Shown in pieces: positions 40,409 through 49,420 of a DNA stretch of 64,000 bases. The DNA is from Porticoccaceae bacterium. GTDB taxonomy: Bacteria; Pseudomonadota; Gammaproteobacteria; Pseudomonadales; Porticoccaceae. How positions within the stretch are numbered: position 1 is the first letter of the stretch; each line of letters opens with the position of its first letter. The stretch spans positions 23,058 through 87,057 of the forward strand of contig JAJFKC010000016.1 of the NCBI GenBank assembly GCA_021773435.1, written 5' to 3'. A program made the translations under genes and the position numbers. The notes beneath the pieces are model-generated. The model did no database searches. It was not told the DNA's origin and saw only the letters and a program-made list of their open reading frames with translations.

Positions 40409-41383
40409 TTAACCTCCAATCATAGCGAGATGACGGGTGCCGCCACTCTCGCCATCCTGCAAAAAGTGGCTGACTTTTTTGTCGCGTAAGTGATTATTCA
40501 GAAACTCGATCAGCTCGTCACGCTGATCGTCAGACTTCAGCAGTGGCCGCACATCAATCCCAGTGTCAGAAAATAGACAAAGGTGTAGTTTCCCCGTTGA
40601 ATCCATTCGTAGGCGGTTGCAGGTGCTACAAAAATCTTTGCTGTAGGGCATGATCAAACCGACTCGGCCTTGATAGTCGGGGTGATAAAACTCCTGAGCC
40701 GGGCCAGCATCTACCGCTCTCAATGCCTGGTTCCAGCCGTTATCCAACAGCCATAGCCGTAACTGTTCACCGGCGACATGATGCCTGGCGAAAAACTCGC
40801 TGTTGTCTCCAGTTTGCATCAGTTCGATAAACCGCAGGGTGATGGGCTTGGTTTTTAGCCAGTTGAGAAATGGCTCGAATTGCTTGTCATTCAGACCACG
40901 GAGCATCACAGCGTTGACCTTTATACTGGGTATGCCAAGCTCTATGGCACGGTCGAGGCCATTGAGTAATTCGTGGAGCCGGGAGTGCCCGGTGATGCTT
41001 TGAAAAACCCCAGGATCAAGACTATCGATGCTCAGGTTAAGCGCATCCAGGCCCGCATCTGCCCATTGATCAACGAGCTCTGGTAATCGATAACCGTTGG
41101 TAGTGATGGCGACTTTCTCAATACCGGGCGTGGCTTTTACCATGGGGATAATGTCGGCTAAATCTTTACGTACCGAGGGTTCACCGCCGGTTATGCGAAT
41201 TTTTCTAGTGCCTGCCGCGCCGAAAGCAGCACAGACACGGCGTATTTCATCCAGGGACAAAAACGTCTGCTCAGGTTTGCCCTCGTAACCATTGGGGAGG
41301 CAGTAGGTGCAACGGAAGTTGCAGACATCGGTAATAGACAGACGTAAGTAGTGGAACTCACGCCCGAAGCTATCTTGTAACAT
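40409..41383 (-). CDS. moaA: GTP 3',8-cyclase MoaA (radical SAM)
   Basis: First enzyme of Moco synthesis. N-terminal [4Fe-4S]-SAM cluster CxxxCxxC in TDVCNFRCTYC, GEPSVRKDL SAM-binding region, C-terminal second cluster around DFCSTCNRLRMDSTGKLHLCLFSDTG, and a GG end (AMIGG) needed for MoaC coupling. The start is the ATG at 41383 (MLQDSFGREFHYLRLSITD, 324 residues); the 41 extra codons upstream fall in the structured leader and are not protein-like. First gene of the moaABCDE-mobA operon. Confidence 0.96.
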   Translation of the reverse strand: MLQDSFGREFHYLRLSITDVCNFRCTYCLPNGYEGKPEQTFLSLDEIRRVCAAFGAAGTRKIRITGGEPSVRKDLADIIPMVKATPGIEKVAITTNGYRLPELVDQWADAGLDALNLSIDSLDPGVFQSITGHSRLHELLNGLDRAIELGIPSIKVNAVMLRGLNDKQFEPFLNWLKTKPITLRFIELMQTGDNSEFFARHHVAGEQLRLWLLDNGWNQALRAVDAGPAQEFYHPDYQGRVGLIMPYSKDFCSTCNRLRMDSTGKLHLCLFSDTGIDVRPLLKSDDQRDELIEFLNNHLRDKKVSHFLQDGESGGTRHLAMIGG

Positions 41384-41500
41384 GCAAACACCTTTCCAAA
41401 GTCGGGAGGAGGCCAGGTTTCCCCGACATCCCTCAGAATTTCGACTTAGCCACTCAATGTAAAAGATAAGACTAAAGTGAATTCTCGGCACAAGGTTCAT
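41384..41500 (-). ncRNA. Moco riboswitch-like leader of moaA
   Basis: The leader just ahead of moaA ends in CCTCCTCCCGAC, three bases, GGAAAGGTG, then the ATG. This matches the 3' half of the molybdenum cofactor (MOCO) RNA motif of E. coli moaA, where CTCCCG and GGAAAGGTG stand in the same order before the start codon. GTCGGG and CCCGAC (41402-41427) form a stem around an AAACCTGG loop region. Expected to shut off moa translation when Moco is plentiful. The 5' boundary is approximate. Confidence 0.82.
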
Positions 41501-41654
41501 AACCATTGGGGTTTTAGAACGCGGGTGCTCGGAGCTTGTCGTTAAATTAGATAACAGAGTTTAGCATATCTGTTACACGCTATCGTGATTGTGAAAAGTG
41601 GCGTAGAGGTATTCTTTATACGCCAATGAGGTAGCTAAAGCGCGGGTTACTGTG

Positions 41655-42578
41655 TCAGCCTGATGTGGCCTGAAACAGGCAGATTTGACTATGGGTATCT
41701 TGCTTGGCTTTCTCCATAGTTTGCACGGCCTGACGAATTAGTTCGTTTGTGGAAACTGCGTTACCGCCATAAAAAACGGTTATTCCCTGGTTGAGAGTGA
41801 GGGGTTTATTCAATTCGTCGAACGATTTGTTCAGTGCCTGGGGTAGCAAGTTGGACAAGTTGTTCTGTAGTCTTTCAGCAATAAGTGCAGCGCCTGAGTA
41901 GTCAGTTTCCGGACATATCAGCAAAAACTCGTTACCGGTATATCGATAGCCAGTATCATTTTCACGTAGGGTATCCCGGGTGACAAGTGCAAGTAGCTTC
42001 AATACTTCGTCGCCGATCAGGTGTCCCAATTGCTCGTTGGTTTCCCTAAGGCCATCCAGGCTGAAACAAATCAGACCAAATGGGTGTTTATAACGAGTAG
42101 AGCGCAATATCTCCTCATGGAGAGATTGATATAGCTGTTTGGAGTTATACATTTGAGTGAGATGATCGGTTCGCGATAACTCACGCAGTTGATGCTCAAG
42201 TCCTGCTATGGCGGTTAGATCCTGAAAATAATGAATAACACCTATAGCTTGATCGTCTTTGCCATCCGCCGCTTTTATGGTTGTTGCCGACAATCTCACC
42301 GGTAATACTTGCCCGTCTTTTCCGACAATGCGTGTTTTATATCCTGCTATTTGGCCAATAGCCCCATATGAGGCCGTTTCTAAAACCTGCTTAACATCGT
42401 CGGCTTCGCCTTCTTGTTCATACACTTCAGAGATATTAAGACTGCCAATGACGTCTTGTGCCTTGAACCCAAGCAGCTTTTCAGCTGCGTGGTTAAAAAC
42501 GCTAATAACACCCTCATCGTCTACCCCGATAATGGGATGTGGACAAGCTGAGATTATCTCAACGGTAGTTAATATCAC
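41655..42578 (-). CDS. PAS-GGDEF protein with degenerate GGDEF site
   Basis: 307 residues: PAS domain (about 5-120, ISACPHPIIGVDDEGVISVFNHAAEKLLGF), short coiled coil, then a GGDEF domain (136-300) beginning RTDHLTQMYNSKQLYQSL. The active-site loop reads Thr-Gly-Asn-Glu-Phe (214-218) instead of Gly-Gly-Asp-Glu-Phe, so the first Gly and the metal-binding Asp are changed. FSLDGLRETNEQLGH keeps the other metal Asp. Probably catalytically weak or inactive, perhaps a c-di-GMP or GTP sensor. GTG start with GGAG 4 bases upstream. Monocistronic, downstream of nothing obvious. Confidence 0.88.
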   Translation of the reverse strand: MILTTVEIISACPHPIIGVDDEGVISVFNHAAEKLLGFKAQDVIGSLNISEVYEQEGEADDVKQVLETASYGAIGQIAGYKTRIVGKDGQVLPVRLSATTIKAADGKDDQAIGVIHYFQDLTAIAGLEHQLRELSRTDHLTQMYNSKQLYQSLHEEILRSTRYKHPFGLICFSLDGLRETNEQLGHLIGDEVLKLLALVTRDTLRENDTGYRYTGNEFLLICPETDYSGAALIAERLQNNLSNLLPQALNKSFDELNKPLTLNQGITVFYGGNAVSTNELIRQAVQTMEKAKQDTHSQICLFQATSG

Positions 42579-42725
42579 AGGACTCCAAGTCCTAATTGGC
42601 CATCAATTATTTTGGGCACGATTCAAGTAAAGCCTGCGTAATATAATTTTAAATTGCAATCATATCAATCGCATCGATGTGCTTCACAGCGCGGGATATG
42701 CAGTATTGAAGTATCCGAATCAATA

Positions 42726-43499
42726 CTATTGAGCAATAAAGCCACCATCAATAGCTAGTTCCGCTCCAGTCACATATTTCGATTCATCACTGACCAGATA
42801 CAGTACCCCCTGGGCAATATCCTGCGGCTCACCCAGATAACCGACCGGCGCCATAGCTTCAAACATGCCGCGTATATCCGCTCCGCCGCCTAGATCGTCC
42901 ATACCCTGTTCGAGCATGGGGGTGAGAATTGGGCCAGGGTGGATGGAATTGACCCGCACCTTGTTTTTCTTTTCTGCACATTCCAGTGCCATGGATTTGG
43001 TCATCAAACGCACCGCGCCCTTGCTTGAGCTGTAGGCTCCGGCTGCGGCAAAGCCAACAATACCTGCACCTGAGGAAATATTAACGATAGCACCACCGCC
43101 AGTTTTTTCCATAACAGGGATCACCGCTTTCATACCGAAAAATACGCCATCAACATTGATACTATTTTGTAGGCGAAATTCCTCGGTTGAGGTATTCATG
43201 AGCGGTTTAGCGATAAACATCGCCGCATTATTATCGAGTATGTCGATACGCCCATAGGTGTCTACCGCCAATTTAACCACTGCCGCCCAATCATCTTCGC
43301 TGGAGACATCATGGCGCATCGAAACGGCTTTGCCGCCTGCGGCATTAATGAGATCAGCGGTCTCTTTGGCTCCGGCTTCGTTAATATCGCCGACCACGAC
43401 ACTGGCACCTTCCTGTGCCAGTAGTACTGATGTGGCCCGACCCATACCGGCGCTACCGCCGCCAGTGATTATTGCTACTTTTCCTGATACACGTCCCAT
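42726..43499 (-). CDS. Short-chain dehydrogenase/reductase
   Basis: Classical SDR of 257 residues: cofactor motif TGGGSAGMG (12-20), Asp38 after the second strand (VVVGDIN) favouring NAD(H), NNAA motif at 90-93, catalytic Ser143, Tyr156 and Lys160 (AYSSSK). The C-terminal PGPILTPML is standard. Substrate unknown. It lies 35 bp after the serine hydrolase gene in the same direction, so the two may act on one alcohol/ester substrate. Confidence 0.92.
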   Translation of the reverse strand: MGRVSGKVAIITGGGSAGMGRATSVLLAQEGASVVVGDINEAGAKETADLINAAGGKAVSMRHDVSSEDDWAAVVKLAVDTYGRIDILDNNAAMFIAKPLMNTSTEEFRLQNSINVDGVFFGMKAVIPVMEKTGGGAIVNISSGAGIVGFAAAGAYSSSKGAVRLMTKSMALECAEKKNKVRVNSIHPGPILTPMLEQGMDDLGGGADIRGMFEAMAPVGYLGEPQDIAQGVLYLVSDESKYVTGAELAIDGGFIAQ

Positions 43500-43534
43500 A
43501 TCTCACACCTCACTTAGTTTTCATAAAAATTGTT

Positions 43535-44734
43535 TTAGCCCGCTACTTTATACACCAGTCGCTTATGCTCATGACTAAAGGGATGCCAGAAACCATAGGC
43601 GCGCTGGGTAAATAGCAGCGCCGATATACCTGCTTTTGGCGAAATCCACGCATGCGTACCGGCCATGCCGCCCCAATGATATTCACCAATAGCGCTATCG
43701 GGTTCGCCTTCGGCGGGAGAATTCTTGATGGCAAAGCCCAGGCCGAAAACTGTGTTGGGCATATCCCAGGTCGGCAGTTTTACCTTGACCCCGTCGCGAA
43801 GCTGGTTGGTGTGCATCAGCTCAACCGACTCTGGTGAGATAATCCGTTGCCCATTCCATTGCCCACCGTTAATGATCATCTGAATAAACGTCGTGTAATC
43901 GCTCATAGTCGATACCAGGCCGCCACCGCCGGAATGAAAATTTTTCGGCTCGAGGATGCTGCCAATCATTATGTCCGGGCAGGGTTTGAGGCCCGGCGTC
44001 ATCGGGTTGCGCAAATCAATGGGTGAATAATTGCGAGTGATGCGGTGGTGATTTTCCTCGGGGACGTAAAAATCGGTATCAACCATAGCGAGTGGCCTAA
44101 ATATTCGTTCTTTAAGAAATTCGATAAAACCTTTCCCCGACCAGATTTCTACCAGACGCGCCAGAATGTCGATACCGATGCTGTAGTTCCAACGCTCACC
44201 CGGCTGGAACAACAAGGGCAGTTTGGCCAGCTTGTCGATCATCTCTTCCAGCGTTGACTCCATGCCCATCATGCGCTGGTCGACATAGGCGACATCGATG
44301 GGGTTATTGGGAAATAGACCGTAGGCAAAGCCCGCCGAGTGGCTAAATAGATGGCGGACAGTCGGTGGCGTTTCCTGCGGCACGGTATCGCCCATATCTT
44401 TGGAGCCTTTTTTTAGCACCTTTAGATCTTTGAACTGGGGGATATATTTTTCCACCGGATCATCCAGCTCAAAGGCACCTTCTTCATAAAGAATCATTGC
44501 GGCGGCGGAGGTGACGATCTTGGTATTGGAGTACATGCGAAAAATCGCATCGTCAATTATGGGCCGCCTGGATTCTATATCCATATAACCCCAGGTCTTA
44601 AAGTCGATAACATCGGTGCCTTTTAGAATGACCGCAGAAAGGCAGCTGACCAGATTGTTATCGACATATTTTTGCATGGCCTCATTGATTTCGCTGAAGT
44701 CATAGTCGGATGGTGTGATCTCTAGTGTGCTAAT
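43535..44734 (-). CDS. Beta-lactamase-family serine hydrolase (class C / esterase EstB type), probable ATT start
   Basis: Serine hydrolase with the SxxK nucleophile motif in MYSNTK and the tyrosine motif YSIG (expected YxN), and the HWGGMAGTHAW segment in place of the KTG box (HxG as in EstB-like esterases). No signal peptide, so cytoplasmic. The first ATG (44677) removes the helix that family members have before YVDNNLVSCLSAVILKG. Extending in frame gives 19 more residues that fit (DYDFSEINEA), and the frame runs to an ATT at 44734 that stands 8 bases after AGGAG. No ATG, GTG or TTG is available between. I therefore set an ATT start (399 residues), as in infC. Confidence 0.82.
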   Translation of the reverse strand: MSTLEITPSDYDFSEINEAMQKYVDNNLVSCLSAVILKGTDVIDFKTWGYMDIESRRPIIDDAIFRMYSNTKIVTSAAAMILYEEGAFELDDPVEKYIPQFKDLKVLKKGSKDMGDTVPQETPPTVRHLFSHSAGFAYGLFPNNPIDVAYVDQRMMGMESTLEEMIDKLAKLPLLFQPGERWNYSIGIDILARLVEIWSGKGFIEFLKERIFRPLAMVDTDFYVPEENHHRITRNYSPIDLRNPMTPGLKPCPDIMIGSILEPKNFHSGGGGLVSTMSDYTTFIQMIINGGQWNGQRIISPESVELMHTNQLRDGVKVKLPTWDMPNTVFGLGFAIKNSPAEGEPDSAIGEYHWGGMAGTHAWISPKAGISALLFTQRAYGFWHPFSHEHKRLVYKVAG

Positions 44735-45001
44735 CGTTGCTCTCCTGTATTTGTTCCGAACGCATTTCCCAGCCCTTGATTTTTTAGTGTTTGGTTTTTG
44801 GCCTAAAGGTGGGGGATGTCCGGCTATGGATATGTGGTAGCGGATGTGTGGCTTGGGATTTGTGCTTGAGCGTAGAATACAGGCAATCCACCGCGCGCAA
44901 CAAGGGTGTTAAGGCGATAGGTAATTAGTGCAGAGGGGGCAACGAATACTATGAAACAGTTACGTTTACCTAAGACTGGTTCCACTTCCAGAGCTTATTT
45001 A

Positions 45002-46369
45002 TTAAGGTTTGGCGACCTCAAGGTGGTAGCGCTCTATCTTTCTGTCCAGCGCCGGGCGGGAAATTTCTAATACCTTACAGGTCTTGCCTTTGTGCCCACC
45101 ACAGTAATCGAGAACGTACTGAATATGTCTGGCTTCAAGCTCCGCCATGGTGAGCGGCTGACCAGCCTGGCCAGTTGCGGCAGTGGATTCGTTATGAGTA
45201 TTTGAATTCGATTTAAGGTTGAGGTCGCCTTCATGAATGAGGTTTGTGCGACAGCGGATAACTGCCTGGGTGAGTACGTTTTCCAGCTCCCTGATATTGC
45301 CAGGCCAGTCATAATGCTTGAGGCCGGCCAGCGCGCCATCGTCCAGCGAGACCGGACATTTGCCTTCGCTGCGACACACCCGCTGCATCAAGCCTTCGAT
45401 TAACAGCGGCAAATCTTCACGACGTTCCCGTAAAGGCGGTAACTGAATTTCCAGGGCATTTAGGCGGTAGTAGAGGTCTTCACGAAAATTACCTTTAGCG
45501 ATTTCCTGAGGAAGGTCGCGGTTAGTTGCCGCAATGACTCGGGCATTGCTGTGTAGTTGCTGGCTGCCTCCGACCCGTTCAAAGCTACCTTCCTGCAAAA
45601 CACGTAGTAGCTTGGCTTGTAGTGGTAGCGCCATTTCGCCGATTTCGTCCAGGAATAAAGTTCCATTTGCGGCCAGTTCGAACTTGCCGGGTTTGCGGTT
45701 CGTAGCGCCAGTGAAAGCACCACGCTCATGACCAAATAATTCACTCTCCAATAAATTATCCACCAGGGCAGCGCAGTTAACGGCAAGAAAAGGTCCGCTG
45801 CGCTGGCTGTTGTGATGGATAGCTCGCGCCACCAATTCTTTACCGGTACCGCTTTCTCCGGTGATCAATACTCGCGCCTGACTTTCAGAGACCAGCGCGA
45901 TTTCCTTGCTGATATCCAGCATGACCTGACTTTTGCCGATTAAACGCGGCTCCGTGTGAACCGTATCATTCACGGCACTGAGCTCGCGCACCTGGCGCGT
46001 CAGTTGTTGCTGTTCAAGAGCGCGGGCAACGGTGTGATCCAGCTCTTCGGTCTTGATCGGTTTATGAATAAAATCAAAGGCTCCCGCTTTGATGGCGGCG
46101 ATTGCCAGTTCAAGGTCGTGCTCAGCGGTCATCATAATGATGGAGGTTTTACTGTCCCCTTTCATGGTCTGGCAAAGCCAGTCGTAGCCTTTGCCATCAG
46201 GCAGACCCTGGTCGAGAATAACTAAATCCGGCAAGTGTTCCACGACCAGATGGTCAGCTTCTCTGAGGCTGAGGGCATGGAATACTTCATGACCAAGGTC
46301 TTCGAAATGCAGCATTAACATTTGCGCCAGTGCGCTGTCGTCTTCGACCAGTAAAATTCGTGCAAGCAT
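45002..46369 (-). CDS. NtrC-family sigma-54-dependent response regulator
   Basis: 455 residues in three domains: receiver (1-120; phospho-Asp53, Lys103), sigma-54 AAA+ domain (about 142-370; Walker A GESGTGKE 171-178, intact GAFTGA loop 217-222 that contacts sigma-54, Walker B LFLDEIGEM) and a Fis-type HTH at the C-terminus (AELEARHIQYVLDYCGGHKGKTCKVLEISRPALDRKIERY). Its start shares one base with the stop of the kinase gene. All parts needed for sigma-54 activation are there; likely targets are the sigma-54 promoters described at 47.8, 54.26 and 54.61 kb. Confidence 0.96.
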   Translation of the reverse strand: MLARILLVEDDSALAQMLMLHFEDLGHEVFHALSLREADHLVVEHLPDLVILDQGLPDGKGYDWLCQTMKGDSKTSIIMMTAEHDLELAIAAIKAGAFDFIHKPIKTEELDHTVARALEQQQLTRQVRELSAVNDTVHTEPRLIGKSQVMLDISKEIALVSESQARVLITGESGTGKELVARAIHHNSQRSGPFLAVNCAALVDNLLESELFGHERGAFTGATNRKPGKFELAANGTLFLDEIGEMALPLQAKLLRVLQEGSFERVGGSQQLHSNARVIAATNRDLPQEIAKGNFREDLYYRLNALEIQLPPLRERREDLPLLIEGLMQRVCRSEGKCPVSLDDGALAGLKHYDWPGNIRELENVLTQAVIRCRTNLIHEGDLNLKSNSNTHNESTAATGQAGQPLTMAELEARHIQYVLDYCGGHKGKTCKVLEISRPALDRKIERYHLEVAKP

Positions 46370-47733
46370 TAGTTTTGGCTCTCTGTGGCTGTAAGGTCTT
46401 GCTCTTCTTTACTTTGTTTCGTGAGAGCTTCTTTTACAGGCGCTTTCTTTACAAGAGGCAGGTAAACGGTAAAGGTGGTGCCGTCCTCTGCGTTTGAAGT
46501 GATGCTTAAGCGACCCTGCTGCACATCGACCAGTGATTTGACAATGGCAAGCCCCAGCCCGGAACTGTTGGGCTTGCCGCTGACAAAGGCATCGGTAATC
46601 ACATTGAGTTTGTCCGGGGGGATTATCGCGCCGCTATTGTGCATGCGGACAAAACCGTCGTTACCGTTAAGCCCGGTGGTGCAGGCAATTGCCTGCCCGG
46701 CGGAACTGGCGTCACAGGCATTGCGAGTGAGATTTAAAAAAACCTGGGTGAGTTTGTCCGCATCAGCCATCACAGTGGCTGGTTTTCCGACCTCTAACGT
46801 CAAGGTTAAATCCTGCGCTTGCGCAAGTGATTCATTGGTAAGCACAAAATCGGCGCAAAAAACATCCAGCTCAACTGGCTTAAGTGTGGCCTGTGCCGGT
46901 TTGGTATACATCAGCACTTCATTGAGCATACGCTCCAGCCGGGACACTTCGTTGCCCGCCAGTTCGGCCCGTTTATGACTGCCATCCGTGGTGTTTTGTT
47001 GAAGATACTCGAGGGCCAGACGAATGGTGGTCAGTGGATTGCGGATCTCGTGGGTGAGCCGGGTTGCGAATTCGCCAACAGCGGCGAGCTTTTCCTTGTG
47101 GGCGAGCTCGTCCCGCGCTGCGAGAAGCTGACTGGTGCGATCCTGTACCAATTCTTCCAATTTCGTCGAGTGTTGTTTGAGGTCCTGATAAAGATCGTAG
47201 TTATCCAGAGCAATGGCCACTCGCTCGGCAAACAGTTGGGCGGTTTGTACTTCGTTGTCTCGGAAGTGTCGTGTTTCGCTATCGAAATAACAGATGGTGC
47301 CCACCACCTCACCTTTGGGCAGGCGCAGGGGTACGCCGAGATAAGAGTGATAACCTTCCGGCGGGCTTCCGTAGCGAACTTCTTGATCCGTATCTTCCAC
47401 GCACAATGTTTCACCGGTTTGTATTACATAAGTGGATATAGGGCCGTGGATATCGAGAGGTGGTATTGGCTCGCTTGGCGGGGGCACCAGCGCCAATACA
47501 TTTTTTTTACCATTGCGGTATAGCGTCACCGCGGCCAGCCCATCACCGAGTAAATCAACCATCGATTCGCAGGTGCTATTCAGATAGTCCTGTAGCTCAC
47601 CAGCCCGATAACTCAGACTGGCAAGCGCTTCCAGGGTTTTTTCGGCCGGGGCGATGGTGCTTGTTTCGGCGCTATCTAGTGCGCCAGCCCCTGCTCCAGA
47701 GCCCGGTGAAGGCCGCTCTTTTGAATCTTCCAC
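46369..47733 (-). CDS. GAF-domain sensor histidine kinase, partner of the NtrC-type regulator
   Basis: Soluble kinase of 454 residues without membrane helices: GAF domain (about 40-180), coiled coil, HisKA with His228 (FATRLTHEIRNPLTTIRLALEYL), HATPase (NLTRNACDAS, SGLGLAIVKSLV). A GAF input without a membrane anchor suggests a cytoplasmic signal such as a small molecule or metal/redox state. The DxGxG box is shortened (HNSGAIIPP). The C-terminal tail KKAPVKEALTKQSKEEQ shows a faint 15-bp period. First gene of the two-gene operon. Confidence 0.94.
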   Translation of the reverse strand: MEDSKERPSPGSGAGAGALDSAETSTIAPAEKTLEALASLSYRAGELQDYLNSTCESMVDLLGDGLAAVTLYRNGKKNVLALVPPPSEPIPPLDIHGPISTYVIQTGETLCVEDTDQEVRYGSPPEGYHSYLGVPLRLPKGEVVGTICYFDSETRHFRDNEVQTAQLFAERVAIALDNYDLYQDLKQHSTKLEELVQDRTSQLLAARDELAHKEKLAAVGEFATRLTHEIRNPLTTIRLALEYLQQNTTDGSHKRAELAGNEVSRLERMLNEVLMYTKPAQATLKPVELDVFCADFVLTNESLAQAQDLTLTLEVGKPATVMADADKLTQVFLNLTRNACDASSAGQAIACTTGLNGNDGFVRMHNSGAIIPPDKLNVITDAFVSGKPNSSGLGLAIVKSLVDVQQGRLSITSNAEDGTTFTVYLPLVKKAPVKEALTKQSKEEQDLTATESQN

Positions 47734-47757
47734 ATTTAATCCCTGGTTATTTTGTTA

Positions 47758-47800
47758 GTGCTGCTTTATCCGTAGCGCTTTATTAGAAGCTCTTTTTTCC
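47758..47800 (+). repeat. Degenerate 15-bp tandem repeat in the kinase leader
   Basis: GTGCTGCTTTATCCG, TAGCGCTTTATTAGA and AGCTCTTTTTTCCGA (followed by a partial AGCGCCTG) lie in the untranslated leader between the proposed sigma-54 start and the kinase ATG. Weakly conserved (AGCGCTTT core). Confidence 0.55.
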
Positions 47801-47820
47801 GAAGCGCCTGATACCAACAG

Positions 47821-47837
47821 AGCGAAATACATGCCAG
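47821..47837 (-). promoter_or_regulatory. Candidate sigma-54 promoter of the kinase/regulator operon
   Basis: The reverse strand reads CTGGCATGTATTTCGCT. The -24 GG and -12 GC are at the exact spacing of the consensus YTGGCACG-N4-TTGCW, with two mismatches (T for C at position 7, C for T in TTGC). The start of transcription would be near 47810, about 77 nt before the kinase ATG. Confidence 0.65.
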
Positions 47838-47917
47838 CTTGATCATTCAATGAAACCACCTAACTGACTAATAAATTGGGCTTTTTTATGATGCTGTAGA
47901 CTCTTGCTCGCTGAAAC

Positions 47918-47965
47918 GTAACGAAGCATAACAATGTCGTGCTACTAAGTGTAATAAAACGTTAC
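47918..47965. promoter_or_regulatory. Paired GTAACGAA-type boxes upstream of the kinase promoter
   Basis: GTAACGAA at 47918-47925 (forward) and GTAACGTT on the reverse strand at 47958-47965, 81-128 bp upstream of the -24 element. The same octamer occurs three times in the bufferin/glutamate-synthase control region at 54.3-54.55 kb. Distance and pairing fit an enhancer for a sigma-54 activator. Confidence 0.5.
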
Positions 47966-47993
47966 ATTGCAACGCGGGCTTTAAACGCGGGAT

Positions 47994-49403
47994 TTATAAG
48001 CCGCCCAGTACCGGGGAGTTAAGCACCAGCATTTTGGCGATCTGCATTTCTCGTAGGGTGTGGGGAATACCGCCAACACCCAATCCCGACAGGCGCAGGC
48101 CCGCAAAAGGCATCCAGTCCGTGCGAAAAGCACTGTGGTCATTAATCATTACCGCCGAGGCGTCGATATGACGATACACGTAGGCTGCCTGTTCAATATC
48201 CTGGGTAAACACGGCGCTTTGAAAGGCGCTGTCAAGACCATTAGCCAGACTGAGCGCATGGTCAATATCGGAGTAAGGGAAAACTGACACAACCGGGCCG
48301 AATATTTCCTGATGGCTGACCTTACAGTTGGCGGGCGGGTCAAGCAGTACCGTGGGCTGATAACAATTGTGATTCAGCGCCGCTCCACCGCATAACACCG
48401 ATGTTCCCGCCTCGACAGCTTCCTCAACCCAGTTGTTCACTCGTAACTGTTCAGCCTGGCGAATCAGGGGGCCTACTTCAGTGTTATCGCGACTTGGATC
48501 TCCGACTATTAACTCGGTAGCGGCAGCAGCGAGACGTGTGGCTAGTTCTTCAGCAAGATGTTGGTGGGCGAATATCCGTTGTACAGATACGCACACTTGC
48601 CCGGCATGATAAAAACTGCCTTTAGTGAGCAGAGGTACTGCACGGTCAAGGTCAGCATCTTCGAGCACCAGAACCGGTGCCACGCCACCGTGCTCCAGGG
48701 CGCAGCGAACACCCGGCGCTAGTTTTGAGCGCAACGTCCAACCCACTGCGGCGCTGCCGATAAAACTGAAAAACCCTACACGCGGGTCGGTAACCAGTTG
48801 TTCGGCGATGGCAAGGTCGTTGATTACCAGGGCCTGGCACCAGTCTTCTGGCAAACCCGCTTCATGAAGTATGTCGACAAAGCTAAGGCAACTCAGCGGT
48901 GTATCCTGAGCTGGCTTAACAATAACCGGGCAACCGGCGGCGACGGCTGGGGCAACTTGGTGAACAATCAGATTCAGTGGATGGTTAAAGGCGCTAACAG
49001 CCACCACCACACCCACTGGCTCTCGGCTGGTCAAGGCCAGGCGTCCCGATGATGCGCTATCGAGATTCATGGGGATAACTTCGCCGCCCTCACTGCGTAA
49101 GCTATCAACGCAACAATGAATGCCGTCGATGGCGCGGGCAACTTCCACACGGGAATCAACCAGGGGTTTTCCACCCTCCTGGGCAGCCTGTAGCGCCAGG
49201 GCTTCAGCACGCTCGGCCATAATGTGTGCGGTTTTTTGCAGTATTTCGATACGCCGGGCACGGGCTAGCCAGTTACGGCGCGAGCGAAACAGCTGGTAGG
49301 CGCTGCTCAGGCTGTGCTCAACGTCGCTGCTGCTAGCCGTGGGTAAACTGCCAAGCACTTCGCCGCTGTAGGGAGATAGAACATCCAGTAGATCTTGTCT
49401 CAT
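47994..49403 (-). CDS. Aldehyde dehydrogenase family protein
   Basis: NAD(P)-dependent ALDH of 469 residues with catalytic Cys271 (FYHAGQVCVSVQR) and Glu237 (CALEHGG), and cofactor-binding FNHPLNLIVHQVAPAVAAGCPVIVKPA. The short length and lack of an N-terminal extension place it with lactaldehyde/sulfolactaldehyde/non-phosphorylating GAPDH-type enzymes, but the substrate is not readable. It is the last gene of the run that begins with the bufferin genes, 54 bp after the ThDP enzyme; the pairing with that enzyme suggests that the aldehyde is made or consumed by it. Confidence 0.9.
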   Translation of the reverse strand: MRQDLLDVLSPYSGEVLGSLPTASSSDVEHSLSSAYQLFRSRRNWLARARRIEILQKTAHIMAERAEALALQAAQEGGKPLVDSRVEVARAIDGIHCCVDSLRSEGGEVIPMNLDSASSGRLALTSREPVGVVVAVSAFNHPLNLIVHQVAPAVAAGCPVIVKPAQDTPLSCLSFVDILHEAGLPEDWCQALVINDLAIAEQLVTDPRVGFFSFIGSAAVGWTLRSKLAPGVRCALEHGGVAPVLVLEDADLDRAVPLLTKGSFYHAGQVCVSVQRIFAHQHLAEELATRLAAAATELIVGDPSRDNTEVGPLIRQAEQLRVNNWVEEAVEAGTSVLCGGAALNHNCYQPTVLLDPPANCKVSHQEIFGPVVSVFPYSDIDHALSLANGLDSAFQSAVFTQDIEQAAYVYRHIDASAVMINDHSAFRTDWMPFAGLRLSGLGVGGIPHTLREMQIAKMLVLNSPVLGGL

Positions 49404-49420
49404 GTCGGTAGTCCCTGTTC

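Noticed and set aside
41384..41506. 41-codon N-terminal extension of MoaA
   Set aside because: Covers the riboswitch-like leader and the translation is not conserved-looking; MoaA normally begins near the ATG at 41383.
44800..44870. GGATATG/GGATGTG-rich stretch before the serine hydrolase
   Set aside because: Repeated words but no constant period; not counted among the arrays.
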